64,000 bases of DNA from Corynebacterium sp. NML98-0116 (lineage in GTDB: Bacteria > Actinomycetota > Actinomycetes > Mycobacteriales > Mycobacteriaceae), in the NCBI RefSeq assembly GCF_001767255.1, contig NZ_CP017639.1:1262875-1326874 (forward strand), given 5' to 3'. A model generated the notes under the pieces. It saw only the letters and a program-made list of their open reading frames with translations, was not told where the DNA came from and searched no databases. The position numbers and the translations under genes are program-made. Below are positions 8,868 through 17,761 of this stretch, one piece after another; position 1 is the stretch's first letter, and every line of letters begins with the position of its first letter.

Positions 8868-9668
8868 TTAGCTCGTGGCGTCCAACGTGAGCTCACGGCC
8901 ATTTTGGTCCTGAACAGGACGAGCATTCTTGCCGATCAGCGATTCGAATGCTTGCAGTTGCTCAGCTGAGGCAGTTACCGGCTGCGTCATTACGATCCAG
9001 CGAACGTTTTCAGAGCAAGGTGGCGTCGTCAAAGAGCCTCCATACGTGATGTACTCATGTGATGCTGGAAGAGCATCCGCGATGTTGATCTCCTCCTGAG
9101 AGATATGTGAGGTATCCACGTTCTCTGGCGCATTATCAAGCAGATACTGCACTAGCTCGTTCGGTGCACCTTCCTCAAGCAGAATTCCGAGGACTGTAAT
9201 GTCACCTGCCGCATTCTTGTGTACAAAGTGGATCTCGCCAGGAAGCTGCTTACCGTCGACCTCGTGCTCTGCAGGAGTGTGCATGTGCAGCTGCGCGAGC
9301 TCCAGATCTTCACCGTCGAGAGTTACCTTCTGCGTTGTCGACGGCGTGTACTGCAACGTGTGTCCGTTATTCAGAACTTCACCCGTGCTGGCAGCATATG
9401 CAAACTCTATGTCTGCCAAGTCTTCAGGGGTAGCGTCACTCAAGTTGATTGGGCTTTGCTCCTTGCCATTTCCACAGACCTCGAATTCGGTCGAAAGGTC
9501 GCCCCAGTGCTCTGGAGCACCGTCTCCTTCGTACCCCCAGTGCGCTTCACTGGCCGGGGCGGCCTCTGACGATGTGGATGGTGCGCTCGTGCCAGCTTGC
9601 GAGCAGCCGCCCAGCAGAAGTGCGCTAGCAGCCACCGCTGCAAGCGCCGCAGAATGAGCTTTTCTCAT
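8868..9668 (-). CDS. Alpha-class carbonic anhydrase, secreted lipoprotein
   Basis: Interconverts CO2 and bicarbonate outside the membrane. The 266-aa product begins with a signal peptide ending in LLLGGC, a lipobox with Cys at about 22, followed by a Ser/Ala linker. The catalytic domain reads GNGKEQSPINL, then LELAQLHMHTPAEHEVDG and EIHFVH, which supply the three zinc histidines in family order, and YGGSLTTPPCSENVRW. The length is typical of bacterial alpha enzymes. It is a single gene with its own promoter at 9710-9737 and GAAAGGA before the ATG. Such enzymes supply bicarbonate for anaplerosis and fatty-acid/mycolate carboxylations. Confidence 0.93.
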   Translation of the reverse strand: MRKAHSAALAAVAASALLLGGCSQAGTSAPSTSSEAAPASEAHWGYEGDGAPEHWGDLSTEFEVCGNGKEQSPINLSDATPEDLADIEFAYAASTGEVLNNGHTLQYTPSTTQKVTLDGEDLELAQLHMHTPAEHEVDGKQLPGEIHFVHKNAAGDITVLGILLEEGAPNELVQYLLDNAPENVDTSHISQEEINIADALPASHEYITYGGSLTTPPCSENVRWIVMTQPVTASAEQLQAFESLIGKNARPVQDQNGRELTLDATS

Positions 9669-9709
9669 GATATGTTCACGTTCCTTTCATCTTGGAGTTT
9701 GGTCCTCCG

Positions 9710-9737
9710 ATGGTACGCGAACTGCGCAGCCTGTAAA
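9710..9737 (-). promoter_or_regulatory. Carbonic anhydrase promoter
   Basis: Minus-strand TTTACA (9732-9737) and TACCAT (9710-9715) are 16 bp apart, about 40 nt upstream of the start codon. Confidence 0.45.
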
Positions 9738-9755
9738 CTACATGCCTTTGAAGCA

Positions 9756-9791
9756 CAAAAAGAAAGGCAGCCAGTGCTTGCACTGACTGCC
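9756..9791 (-). terminator. Terminator of the first tRNA-Glu
   Basis: Arms 9766-9776 and 9781-9791 (GGCAGCCAGTG / CACTGACTGCC) form an 11-bp stem with a 4-nt loop. A T-rich tract follows on the minus strand (A run 9756-9765). It starts 5 nt after the tRNA. Confidence 0.85.
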
Positions 9792-9795
9792 TTTG

Positions 9796-9868
9796 TACCC
9801 CGTACGGGATTTGAACCCGTGTTACCGCCGTGAGAGGGCGACGTCCTAGGCCGCTAGACGAACGGGGC
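9796..9868 (-). tRNA. tRNA-Glu (CTC)
   Basis: A 73-nt cloverleaf. The acceptor GCCCCGT pairs with ACGGGGT (terminal G-T), anticodon loop CTCTCAC gives CTC, the T-loop is GTTCAAATC, and the discriminator is A. It is identical to the copy at 11251-11323. CCA is not encoded. Confidence 0.97.
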
Positions 9869-9907
9869 GCGCTCGCTTTTTGCGACTCGTTAACAATAAA
9901 CGTCGCC

Positions 9908-11167
9908 CTATGAACTCTCCAAATCTGCAGGCCACGCGCCGCTTTCCCGCAACGCGCCCTCGATGGTTGGCCATGACGCTCGCAGCATATGCTCAAACAC
10001 TCCCCACGTATGGGTTCCCTCAACGATTTCATGCCACGTCACGTTGAGCCCTTGCTGCTGTGCTGTCTCAGCGAAGTACTTCGAGCATGCATACGAAGTT
10101 GCTTCGATTACCATGGGCGCTCCGAGCCTCTTTGACGATGCCTCCTCGTCAATCGCGCCGGGCACGCCCTGTGCAGCCCCCAGCCATAGCGTGGTCCCGC
10201 GTAGTCGCTCCAGGTTAAGAATTGGCGAGTGCCGCCACCACGCCCTGTTCGACGACGTCCCCCACATGTTGACCGGGTTCCCCTTGTTCATTGTCACCCC
10301 TGACGATGTGTAGATACCGCCGAGCACGCCGGTGGTCGCCGGGCAGCCCGAGTAGGATGCGGCCGCCACGAACCGATCCGGAGCATTCGCGGCGATGTCC
10401 AGCGCAGGGCCACCAGACATCGAGATGCCGGCGATGGCGTCGTGCCCGTTGCCGTGGAACTGGGCGTCGATAAGTGGCGGTAACTCACGAGTCATGTAGG
10501 TGAGCCACTTGTTCGTACCTGTAGCCGGGTCCTCTCGATACCAGTCGGCCTGCATTGAAGACACTGACCCCTTCGGTGTCACCACATTGACGAGCTTGCC
10601 AGCGAAGAACGCTTGATAGTCCGAGGAATTCGCCCAGCTGTAGCCGCCCGCAGCGCCGTCTGCCCCCATCATGAGGTAAAACGTTGGTCGAGGCGCGGTG
10701 CCACGCGGCAGCAGCACATCATTCGTCACCTCTCGCTGCATCGACGGCGACCACACCGTGAGTTCCCACAAGTCCCCTTCAACTTGACGCATAGACCGCA
10801 GCTCAGCGGGCGGCGCTTCATGCGCTGGAAACGTTGCTGATGCATCTCCTCTCGACGAACCAGTGGAGCTTCCCGGATACAGCTGGTACATCGATGACCC
10901 CAGCTCTCCCCTGCCTAACGCAACCAACACCGCTGCGGGGATGGCGAGCAATGGTACTGCGGAACTCAGGCTGAGAACCGCCAACACCACGCTTGCGGCA
11001 TCAAGCACGCTCGACCCTGACCGCGAAGGCTCGCCTGTGAAGATCGACGACAGCGGATTGTTCTGGGCTGAACTGGCCTCCGCTTCAGCTGGCGGTACCT
11101 GCGCCTGGGCAAGCAGTACTACCACCGAGACTGCTAGGACACAGCGTTTTCGTACAGGGATCGGCAT
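9908..11167 (-). CDS. Corynomycolyltransferase-like (antigen 85 family) secreted esterase
   Basis: Likely transfers corynomycolate to trehalose or arabinogalactan in the cell envelope. The 419-aa product has a signal peptide (residues 1 to about 30) and a second hydrophobic stretch at about 54-80, which could anchor it. The alpha/beta-hydrolase domain follows with TFYLMMGADGAAGGYSW, the nucleophile elbow GISMSGGPAL (Ser near 265) and a C-terminal EGTHTWGVFEHML supplying the histidine. The start is the ATG at 11167, in front of the signal peptide; the open frame upstream encodes no signal. Its position between two identical tRNA-Glu genes is unusual. Which Cmt paralogue it corresponds to cannot be told. 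Confidence 0.88.
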   Translation of the reverse strand: MPIPVRKRCVLAVSVVVLLAQAQVPPAEAEASSAQNNPLSSIFTGEPSRSGSSVLDAASVVLAVLSLSSAVPLLAIPAAVLVALGRGELGSSMYQLYPGSSTGSSRGDASATFPAHEAPPAELRSMRQVEGDLWELTVWSPSMQREVTNDVLLPRGTAPRPTFYLMMGADGAAGGYSWANSSDYQAFFAGKLVNVVTPKGSVSSMQADWYREDPATGTNKWLTYMTRELPPLIDAQFHGNGHDAIAGISMSGGPALDIAANAPDRFVAAASYSGCPATTGVLGGIYTSSGVTMNKGNPVNMWGTSSNRAWWRHSPILNLERLRGTTLWLGAAQGVPGAIDEEASSKRLGAPMVIEATSYACSKYFAETAQQQGLNVTWHEIVEGTHTWGVFEHMLRASWPTIEGALRESGAWPADLESS

Positions 11168-11206
11168 AGGGAAACTGTACCAACCATACTGACGGACCGA
11201 CCAAGG

Positions 11207-11245
11207 TAAACAAAGCAAAACAGCCAGTGCAACGCACTGGCTGTT
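11207..11245 (-). terminator. Terminator of the second tRNA-Glu
   Basis: Arms 11219-11230 and 11234-11245 (AACAGCCAGTGC / GCACTGGCTGTT) form a perfect 12-bp stem with a 3-nt loop. The minus strand continues TTGCTTTGTTT. It shares the CAGCCAGTGC core with the terminator at 9766-9791. Confidence 0.85.
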
Positions 11246-11250
11246 ACTTG

Positions 11251-11323
11251 TACCCCGTACGGGATTTGAACCCGTGTTACCGCCGTGAGAGGGCGACGTC
11301 CTAGGCCGCTAGACGAACGGGGC
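11251..11323 (-). tRNA. tRNA-Glu (CTC), second copy
   Basis: Base-for-base identical to the tRNA at 9796-9868, 73 nt, anticodon CTC. It lies 29 nt downstream of tRNA-Gln and probably shares its transcript. Confidence 0.97.
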
Positions 11324-11352
11324 ATTAGGACACAGAACCAAAGTTCTGTAGC

Positions 11353-11424
11353 TGGCCTACCTGGACTCGAACCAAGAATGACGGTACCAGAAACCGTTGT
11401 GTTGCCAATTACACCATAGGCCAT
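11353..11424 (-). tRNA. tRNA-Gln (CTG)
   Basis: A 72-nt cloverleaf. Acceptor TGGCCTA pairs with TAGGCCA, the discriminator is G, anticodon loop TTCTGGT gives CTG, and the T-loop is GGTTCGAGTCC. With gatA, gatB and gatC in the window, it is probably first charged with Glu and then amidated. Confidence 0.97.
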
Positions 11425-11540
11425 TGTTTTTCTTCACTCACAAGACTAAACTGTTTCTTTCGTTTTGCCTTGCTCGCTCTGAACAACGATGACTACTATA
11501 ACCATAAAGCCCAATACGACACAAATCGCCTGGTCATAAT

Positions 11541-11576
11541 AGAAAAAGAGGTATCGCAAACCATGCGATACCTCTT
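11541..11576 (-). terminator. gltX terminator
   Basis: Arms 11546-11558 and 11564-11576 (AAGAGGTATCGCA / TGCGATACCTCTT) form a 13-bp stem with a 5-nt loop and TTTTTCT on the minus strand, 27 nt after the gltX stop. The rest of 11425-11540 holds no gene I can see and probably contains the tRNA-Gln promoter. Confidence 0.92.
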
Positions 11577-11603
11577 CGACTTCGCCAATGCTCGTTAGGC
11601 CCG

Positions 11604-13103
11604 TTAAGCCTCCGGCGCAGTGTACGGAGTAACCTCACGCGCAGCGCGCAAGCGCGCCATCGTGGACTGCTTACCCAGCAGCTCCATCGACTCGAAGAGT
11701 GGTGGAGAAACCTGCTCCCCGGAGATTCCAACACGGAGCGCACCGAACGCAACGCGTGGCTTCAACTCCAGTTCTTCGATCAGCGCGGTGTGCAGAGCCT
11801 TCTCAATAGACTCAGTAGTCCAGTCATCTTCGGCAACGGCGTCGAGTGCCGCAATGCCGGCGTCGAGAGGCTGGACAGCAGTGTCCTTGAGGTTCTTCTT
11901 CGCCGCTTTCTCGTTGAGGACAAGATCTGCATCCGGAGTAACAAGGAACTTCAGCAGTCCATACGCATCTGACAGGACCTTGATACGGGTCTGAACCAGC
12001 TCGGCGGCGAGTGCGAACTTGTCAGCCGGGTAGTCGGCTGGGAAGTCGGTGAACTCGGTCAGGTAATCACGCAGGCGCTGTTCGAAGTCCTTTGGCTCAA
12101 GCAAGCGGATGTGGTCAGCGTTGATCGCCTCTAGCTTCTTCTGGTCGAAGCGCGCAGGGTTACCAAGCACATCAGAAACATCGAACGCCTCGACAAGCTG
12201 ATCAACGCTGAAGATGTCTTCATCAGAAGACAGCGACCAGCCCAGCAGCGCGAGGTAATTGATCATGCCCTCCGGGATGATGCCGTTGTCGCGGTGATTA
12301 AACAGGTTCGATTCCGGATCGCGCTTGGAAAGCTTCTTATTGCCCTGCCCCATCACAAACGGCAGATGCGCGAACTCAGGAGTGAACTCAGCGACGCCGA
12401 TACGCTGGAGCGCCTCATACAGAGCAAGCTGGCGCGGAGTCGAGGAAAGCAAGTCTTCGCCACGCAGGACGTGCGTGACCTGCATCAGCGCGTCATCAAC
12501 TGGGTTGACCAGCGTGTACAGCGGCGCACCGTTCGAACGTGCAACAACGTAGTCCGGCTGCGTCTGCGACTTGAACGTCACTTCGCCACGCACCAAGTCG
12601 TTCCAGGTCCAGTCCTTGTCCGGCATGCGCAGACGCCAAACTGGCTTGCGGCCTTCAGCCTCATATGCAGCGATCTGTTCTTCAGTCAGGTCGCGGTCGA
12701 AGTTGTCGTAGCCAAGCTGGGGGTCGCGCCCTGCCGCCTTGTGCCGCGCCTGAACCTCCTCGTTCGTGGAATAGGCCGGGTAGACCTCTCCGGCTTCGAT
12801 CAGCTTGTCCAGGACTTCCTTGTAGATATCCATTCGCTGCGACTGGCGGTAAGGCTCGTGTGGGCCGCCTACCAAAACGCCTTCATCCCAATCCAGGCCC
12901 AGCCACTTCAAGGAGTCGATGATTGCCTGGTAGGACTCTTCCGAGTCACGTGCGGCGTCGGTATCTTCAATGCGGAAAATCAGCGTGCCGCCACTGTGTC
13001 GTGCCTGTGCCCAGTTGAACAAGGCCGTACGCACCATACCGACATGGGGCGTACCTGTTGGAGACGGACAAAATCGGACACGCATCTTTGCTGGTTTATT
13101 CAT
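11604..13103 (-). CDS. gltX: Glutamyl-tRNA synthetase
   Basis: Charges tRNA-Glu with glutamate; because gatCAB is present, it probably also mischarges tRNA-Gln (non-discriminating type). It has 499 aa. The class I signature is seen as [20 protein letters not shown] (HIGH variant HVGM) and [12 protein letters not shown] (KLSKR loop), with [13 protein letters not shown] near the N-terminus. The anticodon-binding helical C-terminal half is intact. The ATG at 13103 follows a -10 box by 7 nt. The gene lies next to its substrate tRNA-Glu and to tRNA-Gln. Confidence 0.97.
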   Translation of the reverse strand: MNKPAKMRVRFCPSPTGTPHVGMVRTALFNWAQARHSGGTLIFRIEDTDAARDSEESYQAIIDSLKWLGLDWDEGVLVGGPHEPYRQSQRMDIYKEVLDKLIEAGEVYPAYSTNEEVQARHKAAGRDPQLGYDNFDRDLTEEQIAAYEAEGRKPVWRLRMPDKDWTWNDLVRGEVTFKSQTQPDYVVARSNGAPLYTLVNPVDDALMQVTHVLRGEDLLSSTPRQLALYEALQRIGVAEFTPEFAHLPFVMGQGNKKLSKRDPESNLFNHRDNGIIPEGMINYLALLGWSLSSDEDIFSVDQLVEAFDVSDVLGNPARFDQKKLEAINADHIRLLEPKDFEQRLRDYLTEFTDFPADYPADKFALAAELVQTRIKVLSDAYGLLKFLVTPDADLVLNEKAAKKNLKDTAVQPLDAGIAALDAVAEDDWTTESIEKALHTALIEELELKPRVAFGALRVGISGEQVSPPLFESMELLGKQSTMARLRAAREVTPYTAPEA

Positions 13104-13110
13104 GTGCTTT

Positions 13111-13116
13111 ATCGTA
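13111..13116 (-). promoter_or_regulatory. -10 box of gltX
   Basis: TACGAT on the minus strand, 7 nt before the gltX ATG; no Shine-Dalgarno sequence, so leaderless. Confidence 0.5.
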
Positions 13117-13180
13117 GCGCCCCTGCCCCATCAAGGCGCATATGGCAGGCCCTTAGTACGGGCTACGGGACTGCGCCTAG

Positions 13181-13186
13181 TAAAAT
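13181..13186 (+). promoter_or_regulatory. -10 box of the isochorismate synthase gene
   Basis: TAAAAT lies 8 nt before the ATG at 13195. No ribosome site is visible. Confidence 0.5.
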
Positions 13187-13194
13187 ATGACCAC

Positions 13195-14310
13195 ATGTGT
13201 TCAGCCCGCCCCACCACTGCGCCCGACTTCCTGCTTTCCCGAAGCACCGGTTCAGTGCGCACGCAAGGTGCCAATCAAACGTTCTCAGACGCATGGAAAG
13301 CTATCGACGCCCTCGAGTCCGGCGACGTCGAGATGGTGGTAGGCGCTCTCCCATTCGATAAAGACACGCCCGCGGCGCTGACAGTGCCCGAATCCATAGT
13401 CCGGGAATCTGGCACGCTCGAGCCTCATCCTTACTATCGAGTCGGCCCAGGCTCAAAGCTGCACGCGTCGCTTATCGACGTCGATCCCACCCCGGAAGAA
13501 CACCTGCGCCGGGTTGAAGCAGCGGTCTCCACGATCCAGGGGTCCATGTTGGACAAGGTGGTCCTTGCTCGTGCAGTGGACATCGCATTCGATCCACCCG
13601 TCGATCCTCGCCTGGTCGCCGCGCGCCTGATTGACCTTTCTTATACCCGCGACGGGTTCATCGCAGACCTCACACCGAGCGGGCGTGTCGGCCACTTCTT
13701 CGTGGGCTCATCACCTGAGGTTTTGGTGCGCCGCAAAGGCAATATCGTGAGTTCGTATCCGCTAGCAGGATCAGCTGCCCGTGTCCCACACGACCCTGCG
13801 GCTGATGAGGCGAATGGTCAGGCACTCTTTGCTTCCGCCAAGGATCGCGACGAGCACGCGTACGTGGTCGAGCACATCCGCGAGATTCTGGCGCCACTGT
13901 GTTCCCAACTCGACATTCCAGACGGACCACAACTGGATAAGACTTCAGAAATGTGGCATCTTGCCACCCCAATCCGCGGCGTTCTGAAAGACCCTGCGCC
14001 AACAGCGCTCGACCTTGCGCTTCGCCTCTACCCCACCCCAGCTGTTTGCGGTACCCCGCAAGCCGCGGCGGAGGCGCTCATCACCACCGCAGAGACCGAC
14101 CGAGGGTTCTATGCTGGCACCGTCGGCTATACCGACAAGAGCGGCGATGGCGAATACATGGTTGCGATCCGCTGCGCGGAGGTCAACGCCGCGGGCACTC
14201 AGGCTCGCGCCTGGGCTGGCGGCGGGCTCGTCGCAGATTCCGTCCCGCAAGATGAGCTCGACGAGACCACAGCCAAACTGCGCACCATCATGCGTGCGCT
14301 CGGCCTTTAG
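13195..14310 (+). CDS. Isochorismate synthase (MenF/EntC family)
   Basis: Converts chorismate to isochorismate, for menaquinone or a catechol siderophore. The 371-aa protein has a short N-terminal region and a chorismate-binding domain. Motifs: DKVVLARAVDIAFD, FVGSSPEVLVRRKG, YPLAGSAARVPHDP, then DEHAYVVEHIREIL, LYPTPAVCGTPQAAA and GFYAGTVGYTDKSGDGEY. The GTPQ and (E/D)RGFYAG segments are typical of isochorismate rather than anthranilate synthases. The ATG at 13195 follows the -10 box; upstream in-frame codons overlap gltX antisense and are not used. No other men or ent gene is nearby, so the pathway cannot be decided from context. Confidence 0.88.
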   Translation: MCSARPTTAPDFLLSRSTGSVRTQGANQTFSDAWKAIDALESGDVEMVVGALPFDKDTPAALTVPESIVRESGTLEPHPYYRVGPGSKLHASLIDVDPTPEEHLRRVEAAVSTIQGSMLDKVVLARAVDIAFDPPVDPRLVAARLIDLSYTRDGFIADLTPSGRVGHFFVGSSPEVLVRRKGNIVSSYPLAGSAARVPHDPAADEANGQALFASAKDRDEHAYVVEHIREILAPLCSQLDIPDGPQLDKTSEMWHLATPIRGVLKDPAPTALDLALRLYPTPAVCGTPQAAAEALITTAETDRGFYAGTVGYTDKSGDGEYMVAIRCAEVNAAGTQARAWAGGGLVADSVPQDELDETTAKLRTIMRALGL

Positions 14311-14316
14311 CCCCAA

Positions 14317-15108
14317 CTAGGCGCGCGCCACCGGGTTAGTCAGCGAGCCGATACCTGGGATCTCAATCTCAATCACGTCGCCCGGGACCATTTCCGCGGT
14401 CCCCGCAGGTGAGCCAGTTGCGATGACATCGCCCGGAAGCAACGTGAATGACTCGCTGACCCACTCGACGATTTCGCCGATCGACTTAATCATCTGGTCC
14501 GAGTTGGAATCCTGCTTTGTCGCAGTCTCTCCCTCGTGCGTGAGGTGCGCCTTGATCGGCAGCGAATCAAAATTGAAGCGCTCAAGATCTGTCTCAATCC
14601 ATGGCCCTAGCGGAGCGAAGGTATCCATGCCCTTCGCGCGTGCCCACTGCCCATCGGAGAACTGGAGATCACGCGAGCTGACGTCGTTAATAATGGTGAC
14701 ACCACGCACTACCGACTTCCACTGGTCCGCTTTCACGTTCTTACACGGCACGCCGATGACGAGTGCAAGCTCTCCCTCGAACTCAACGCGGGTAGCGAAC
14801 TTGGGGATGCGAATTAGCGCGCCGGGACCGACAACTGCTGTCGGCGGTTTGATGAAAATCGTCGGCGGCAAATCATCCGCGGTCTGTTGAAAGACTTCCT
14901 TGACGTGGTCCGCGTAGTTGCGGCCGACTGCCACAATTTTCGACGGCAACGTCGGTGCAAGCAGCCTCACCTCTTCAAGCTTCCACTCTTTGCCGGTGAA
15001 CTCAGGGTCGGTGAATGGCGTACCAGCAATAGCACGCGCGGTCGTCGCCGCTTCATCAATGACAGCGAAGGTCATGCCTTCGGGTGTAGCAATTCGTCCA
15101 AAACGCAT
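14317..15108 (-). CDS. odx: Fumarylacetoacetate-hydrolase-family protein, probable oxaloacetate decarboxylase
   Basis: Cytoplasmic metal-dependent enzyme of the FAH superfamily, 263 aa. Motifs: IVAVGRNYADHVKE, PTIFIKPPTAVVG, VEFEGELALVIG (metal-binding Glu pair), INDVSSRDLQFSDGQWARAKGMDTFAPLGPW and LLPGDVIATGSPAGT. In C. glutamicum the FAH-family protein encoded near leuB and gltX (cg1458) was shown to be the soluble oxaloacetate decarboxylase Odx. The symbol rests on this family and position match; related proteins act as acylpyruvases, so the substrate is not certain. The ATG at 15108 is preferred to one four codons upstream. Confidence 0.82.
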   Translation of the reverse strand: MRFGRIATPEGMTFAVIDEAATTARAIAGTPFTDPEFTGKEWKLEEVRLLAPTLPSKIVAVGRNYADHVKEVFQQTADDLPPTIFIKPPTAVVGPGALIRIPKFATRVEFEGELALVIGVPCKNVKADQWKSVVRGVTIINDVSSRDLQFSDGQWARAKGMDTFAPLGPWIETDLERFNFDSLPIKAHLTHEGETATKQDSNSDQMIKSIGEIVEWVSESFTLLPGDVIATGSPAGTAEMVPGDVIEIEIPGIGSLTNPVARA

Positions 15109-15144
15109 AGGGACGAGCATACAACCCCGAAGGCTGCTCGCACT

Positions 15145-16608
15145 TTATTGGTAGCTCACGAACCACGGCCGAGGTTGGACGTCGTTGTATGTCTGCTCCG
15201 GGCTAAAGGTAGGGGTGTCCTCGTCGATAAAGTTCTTCCACGCCATGAAGTAATCAGCACTCAAACCTTGACGCAGGACGTTCCAGGTATCAAACTTCTG
15301 CTCCGGCACGCCGTGGCCGTCCGCGTGGAGCACCCACGCCAATTCCGGCTGGTCAGTGCGGATATTTTCACGATCCGGGTACATGTCCAGCCTGAACTGG
15401 TGCAGGATGAGCATCTTTTGTGGCAGTTTGTGCTCTCGAACGAGGGCCGCAAGCCAATCAGCAACAGCATTAATTTCGCCCGAAGTTGCCGACCCGATAC
15501 GGGACAATGGCTGCTCGCCGGGATTCAGCTTCCACTCGGCATCGAGGGCCAACCCCACGTTCGGCCGAAGCAGGAGCTCTTCGTAGAGTCGAGCCTGGTG
15601 AAGGAAATCACCCTGACCGGGCTGGAGGTCGAGCACCGCGTAGCCACCAGCCTCAGTGATCGCATCGATGTACGGTACGAGGTCCTCGATCGCTGTCTCG
15701 TTGGAGTAGTCGCCGTCAGGGCCAGGAGATTGCGAAGCCACCGTGACAATAATCTCGAACGCAGGGATCACCGGCTGCCCGTCCAACGGTTGGTACTGTT
15801 GCGCATACGATGTTGCTAGCTGGGCCGCTTCAGCCGGAGGCTGCTCCCCCATAACGCCGAGTGCTGGGCCCGACGGGTGCCCGTACAGCGCAATCATGCG
15901 CCGTCCGGGAAAGACAAGACCGCCACCTCCAGGTAATTCACCGTGCGTCGCGAGCGTGATCTTGTCCCGGTACATTTCGGTGTTGCCCCATTGCAGTCCA
16001 AGGGCGAGCGTGTCTTGCTCCAGCACTGTGCGCATAGCGTCTGAGGTGACACGTGGATCCGGGAACTGCAAGACTTCGAGTTCCGCACCTGCTGCACGCG
16101 CGGACACGGCGGCTCCAAGCGACGTCTCCTCCGTCACCAGGACCGGTGGCAGTGTGAGTGCCCCAGGTTGCTGTGGCTGCGTAGCCGCAACTGTGGCGAT
16201 ATCACGCTCAGGGTTGTCGCTTTGCAGCGGCTCCACGCCCGCTTCCTCTGATGGCGTGATGACTTCGGTGGCGCCTAGACGTTGAATCTCTACATCAACA
16301 GTCTCGTCTGTACCTGGCCAACGCACTAACAAAGGGATGCCACGTTCCAGGGCGATTGCCGCACCAAGCAGTTGCGACTCCCGCTCCTTACCCGCGACAA
16401 CCACAGCGTCCGACGTTGGATACAACCGCTTCGAAACTTCCGCGCCGGTACCGTCTGGGTCTTGAATAACCTCGGCACCGGACATCTCCAAGGCTTGCGC
16501 GCCCTGCGCTCCTTTTTCGGCGTCGCCAGTTGCGCACGCACTCAAGCTTGCCGTTGCGACACCGAGCGCAACGATGACGCTGCCAACACGATGCCGGGTC
16601 GAAGCCAT
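15145..16608 (-). CDS. Secreted lipoprotein with a CWB2-like N-terminal domain, unknown function
   Basis: Not assigned to a characterised protein. The product (487 aa) has a signal peptide ending in ATASLSAC (lipobox Cys about 26). An alpha/beta segment follows at about 55-115 (YPTSDAVVVAG, AAIALERGIPLLVRW, EIQRLGATEVI), resembling cell-wall-binding repeat 2 units. The C-terminal part (250-487) looks like a barrel-type enzyme domain: PAFEIIVTVASQSPGPDGDY, GGYAVLDLQPGQGDFL, VGLALDAEWKLNPGEQP, LILHQFRLDMYPDR. The acidic residues at strand ends resemble glycoside-hydrolase-like folds. The start is the ATG at 16608 with GGGAG about 11 nt upstream. A second lipoprotein at 19405-20319 shares the N-terminal unit. 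Confidence 0.75.
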   Translation of the reverse strand: MASTRHRVGSVIVALGVATASLSACATGDAEKGAQGAQALEMSGAEVIQDPDGTGAEVSKRLYPTSDAVVVAGKERESQLLGAAIALERGIPLLVRWPGTDETVDVEIQRLGATEVITPSEEAGVEPLQSDNPERDIATVAATQPQQPGALTLPPVLVTEETSLGAAVSARAAGAELEVLQFPDPRVTSDAMRTVLEQDTLALGLQWGNTEMYRDKITLATHGELPGGGGLVFPGRRMIALYGHPSGPALGVMGEQPPAEAAQLATSYAQQYQPLDGQPVIPAFEIIVTVASQSPGPDGDYSNETAIEDLVPYIDAITEAGGYAVLDLQPGQGDFLHQARLYEELLLRPNVGLALDAEWKLNPGEQPLSRIGSATSGEINAVADWLAALVREHKLPQKMLILHQFRLDMYPDRENIRTDQPELAWVLHADGHGVPEQKFDTWNVLRQGLSADYFMAWKNFIDEDTPTFSPEQTYNDVQPRPWFVSYQ

Positions 16609-16672
16609 CTTCAATGTCTCCCGCCTTTCCTACACGGAGGTCCTGTTTAAATCTGGCCTCAACCCTACGTGG

Positions 16673-17689
16673 TTACCTCAGCGCGGCAGCAATCCGCTCG
16701 CCAACCTCAGTCGTCACTATCTCAGCCCCTTCGCGGCCCGTCACTTCCTTTTCCACGGCCGCTTCAATTTTCTGGGCATTGTCTTCATCGCCGAGGAAGC
16801 GCAGCATCATCGCGACGGAGAGAATCATCGCGCACGGGTCGGCGATACCCTGACCTGCAATATCCGGTGCAGAACCGTGGACTGGCTCAAACATCGAAGG
16901 CGTGACCTTTGCCGCGTTGATATTGCCCGAGCACGCAAGGCCCACACCACCCGCAACTGCGCCGGCCAAGTCAGTCAAAATATCGCCGAACAGGTTATCC
17001 GTCACAATGACGTCGTACTGCGAAGGGTCGCTGACCATGTAAATGGTCGCCGCGTCGATGTGGTGGTAGTTCGTGGTCACCTCTGGGAACTCCTGCGCGA
17101 CCTCGTCGAAGACTCGCTGCCACAAACCACCAGCGTTGACCAGGACGTTCGTTTTGTGCACAAGAGTCAACTTTTTGCGGCGCTGCTGAGCAAGTTCAAA
17201 GGCGTAGCGCACGACGCGCTCAACACCGTAATAAGTGTTTTGAGAAACCTCGGAGGCAACCTCATGCTCGGTACCTTCGCGCAGCGTGCCACCATTGCCG
17301 GCATAGAGCCCCTCGGTTCCCTCGCGGACAACTACAAAGTCAATGTCACCCGGCCGTGCCAGCGGCGAGGTCACACTCTTGTACAGGCGCGACGGGCGCA
17401 GGTTGACATAGTGATCCAGCTTGAAGCGCAGTGGCAACAGGAGCCCGCGCTCAAGCACACCAGCGGGAACCTTTCGCGGGTCCCCGACTGCGCCGAGCAG
17501 GATTGCGTCATGTTCACACAGCGCCTCGAGGTCACCGTCCGTGAGCAGCTCGCCGTTACGCAGGTATCGACGCGCACCGAGGTCAAAATCCGTGGTATCT
17601 ACGTCCGAGCGAACAGCATTCAGAACTTTGAGCCCCTCTGCCATCACTTCAGGGCCGATGCCGTCCCCACCAATAACAGCAACCTTCAT
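16673..17689 (-). CDS. leuB: 3-isopropylmalate dehydrogenase
   Basis: NAD-dependent oxidative decarboxylation of 3-isopropylmalate in leucine synthesis. The 338-aa product is of the actinobacterial short form: [13 protein letters not shown] at the N-terminus, [48 protein letters not shown], the metal-binding [20 protein letters not shown], and [20 protein letters not shown] for NAD binding. GAAAGGA precedes the ATG. The promoter region holds a 9-bp inverted repeat at 17714-17743. Confidence 0.97.
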   Translation of the reverse strand: MKVAVIGGDGIGPEVMAEGLKVLNAVRSDVDTTDFDLGARRYLRNGELLTDGDLEALCEHDAILLGAVGDPRKVPAGVLERGLLLPLRFKLDHYVNLRPSRLYKSVTSPLARPGDIDFVVVREGTEGLYAGNGGTLREGTEHEVASEVSQNTYYGVERVVRYAFELAQQRRKKLTLVHKTNVLVNAGGLWQRVFDEVAQEFPEVTTNYHHIDAATIYMVSDPSQYDVIVTDNLFGDILTDLAGAVAGGVGLACSGNINAAKVTPSMFEPVHGSAPDIAGQGIADPCAMILSVAMMLRFLGDEDNAQKIEAAVEKEVTGREGAEIVTTEVGERIAAALR

Positions 17690-17713
17690 TTTTGGGATTC
17701 CTTTCTCACCAGA

Positions 17714-17743
17714 CGGACAGTGCGTTTAGTGTAACACTGTCCG
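17714..17743. promoter_or_regulatory. Inverted repeat overlapping the leuB promoter
   Basis: CGGACAGTG (17714-17722) and CACTGTCCG (17735-17743) are perfect 9-bp arms separated by 12 bp. The spacer, read on the minus strand, contains TTACACT with TG just before it, an extended -10 (TGTTACACT). The repeat therefore brackets the -10, as an operator would. It has no T-tract, so a serA terminator role is less likely. Confidence 0.5.
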
Positions 17744-17761
17744 CCCGTGAGGGAACCGCCT

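Noticed and set aside
9796..11323. Duplicated tRNA-Glu as attachment sites of an integrated element
   Set aside because: Both copies are full-length tRNAs with their own terminators, and no integrase or excisionase lies between them; only one ordinary envelope gene is present.
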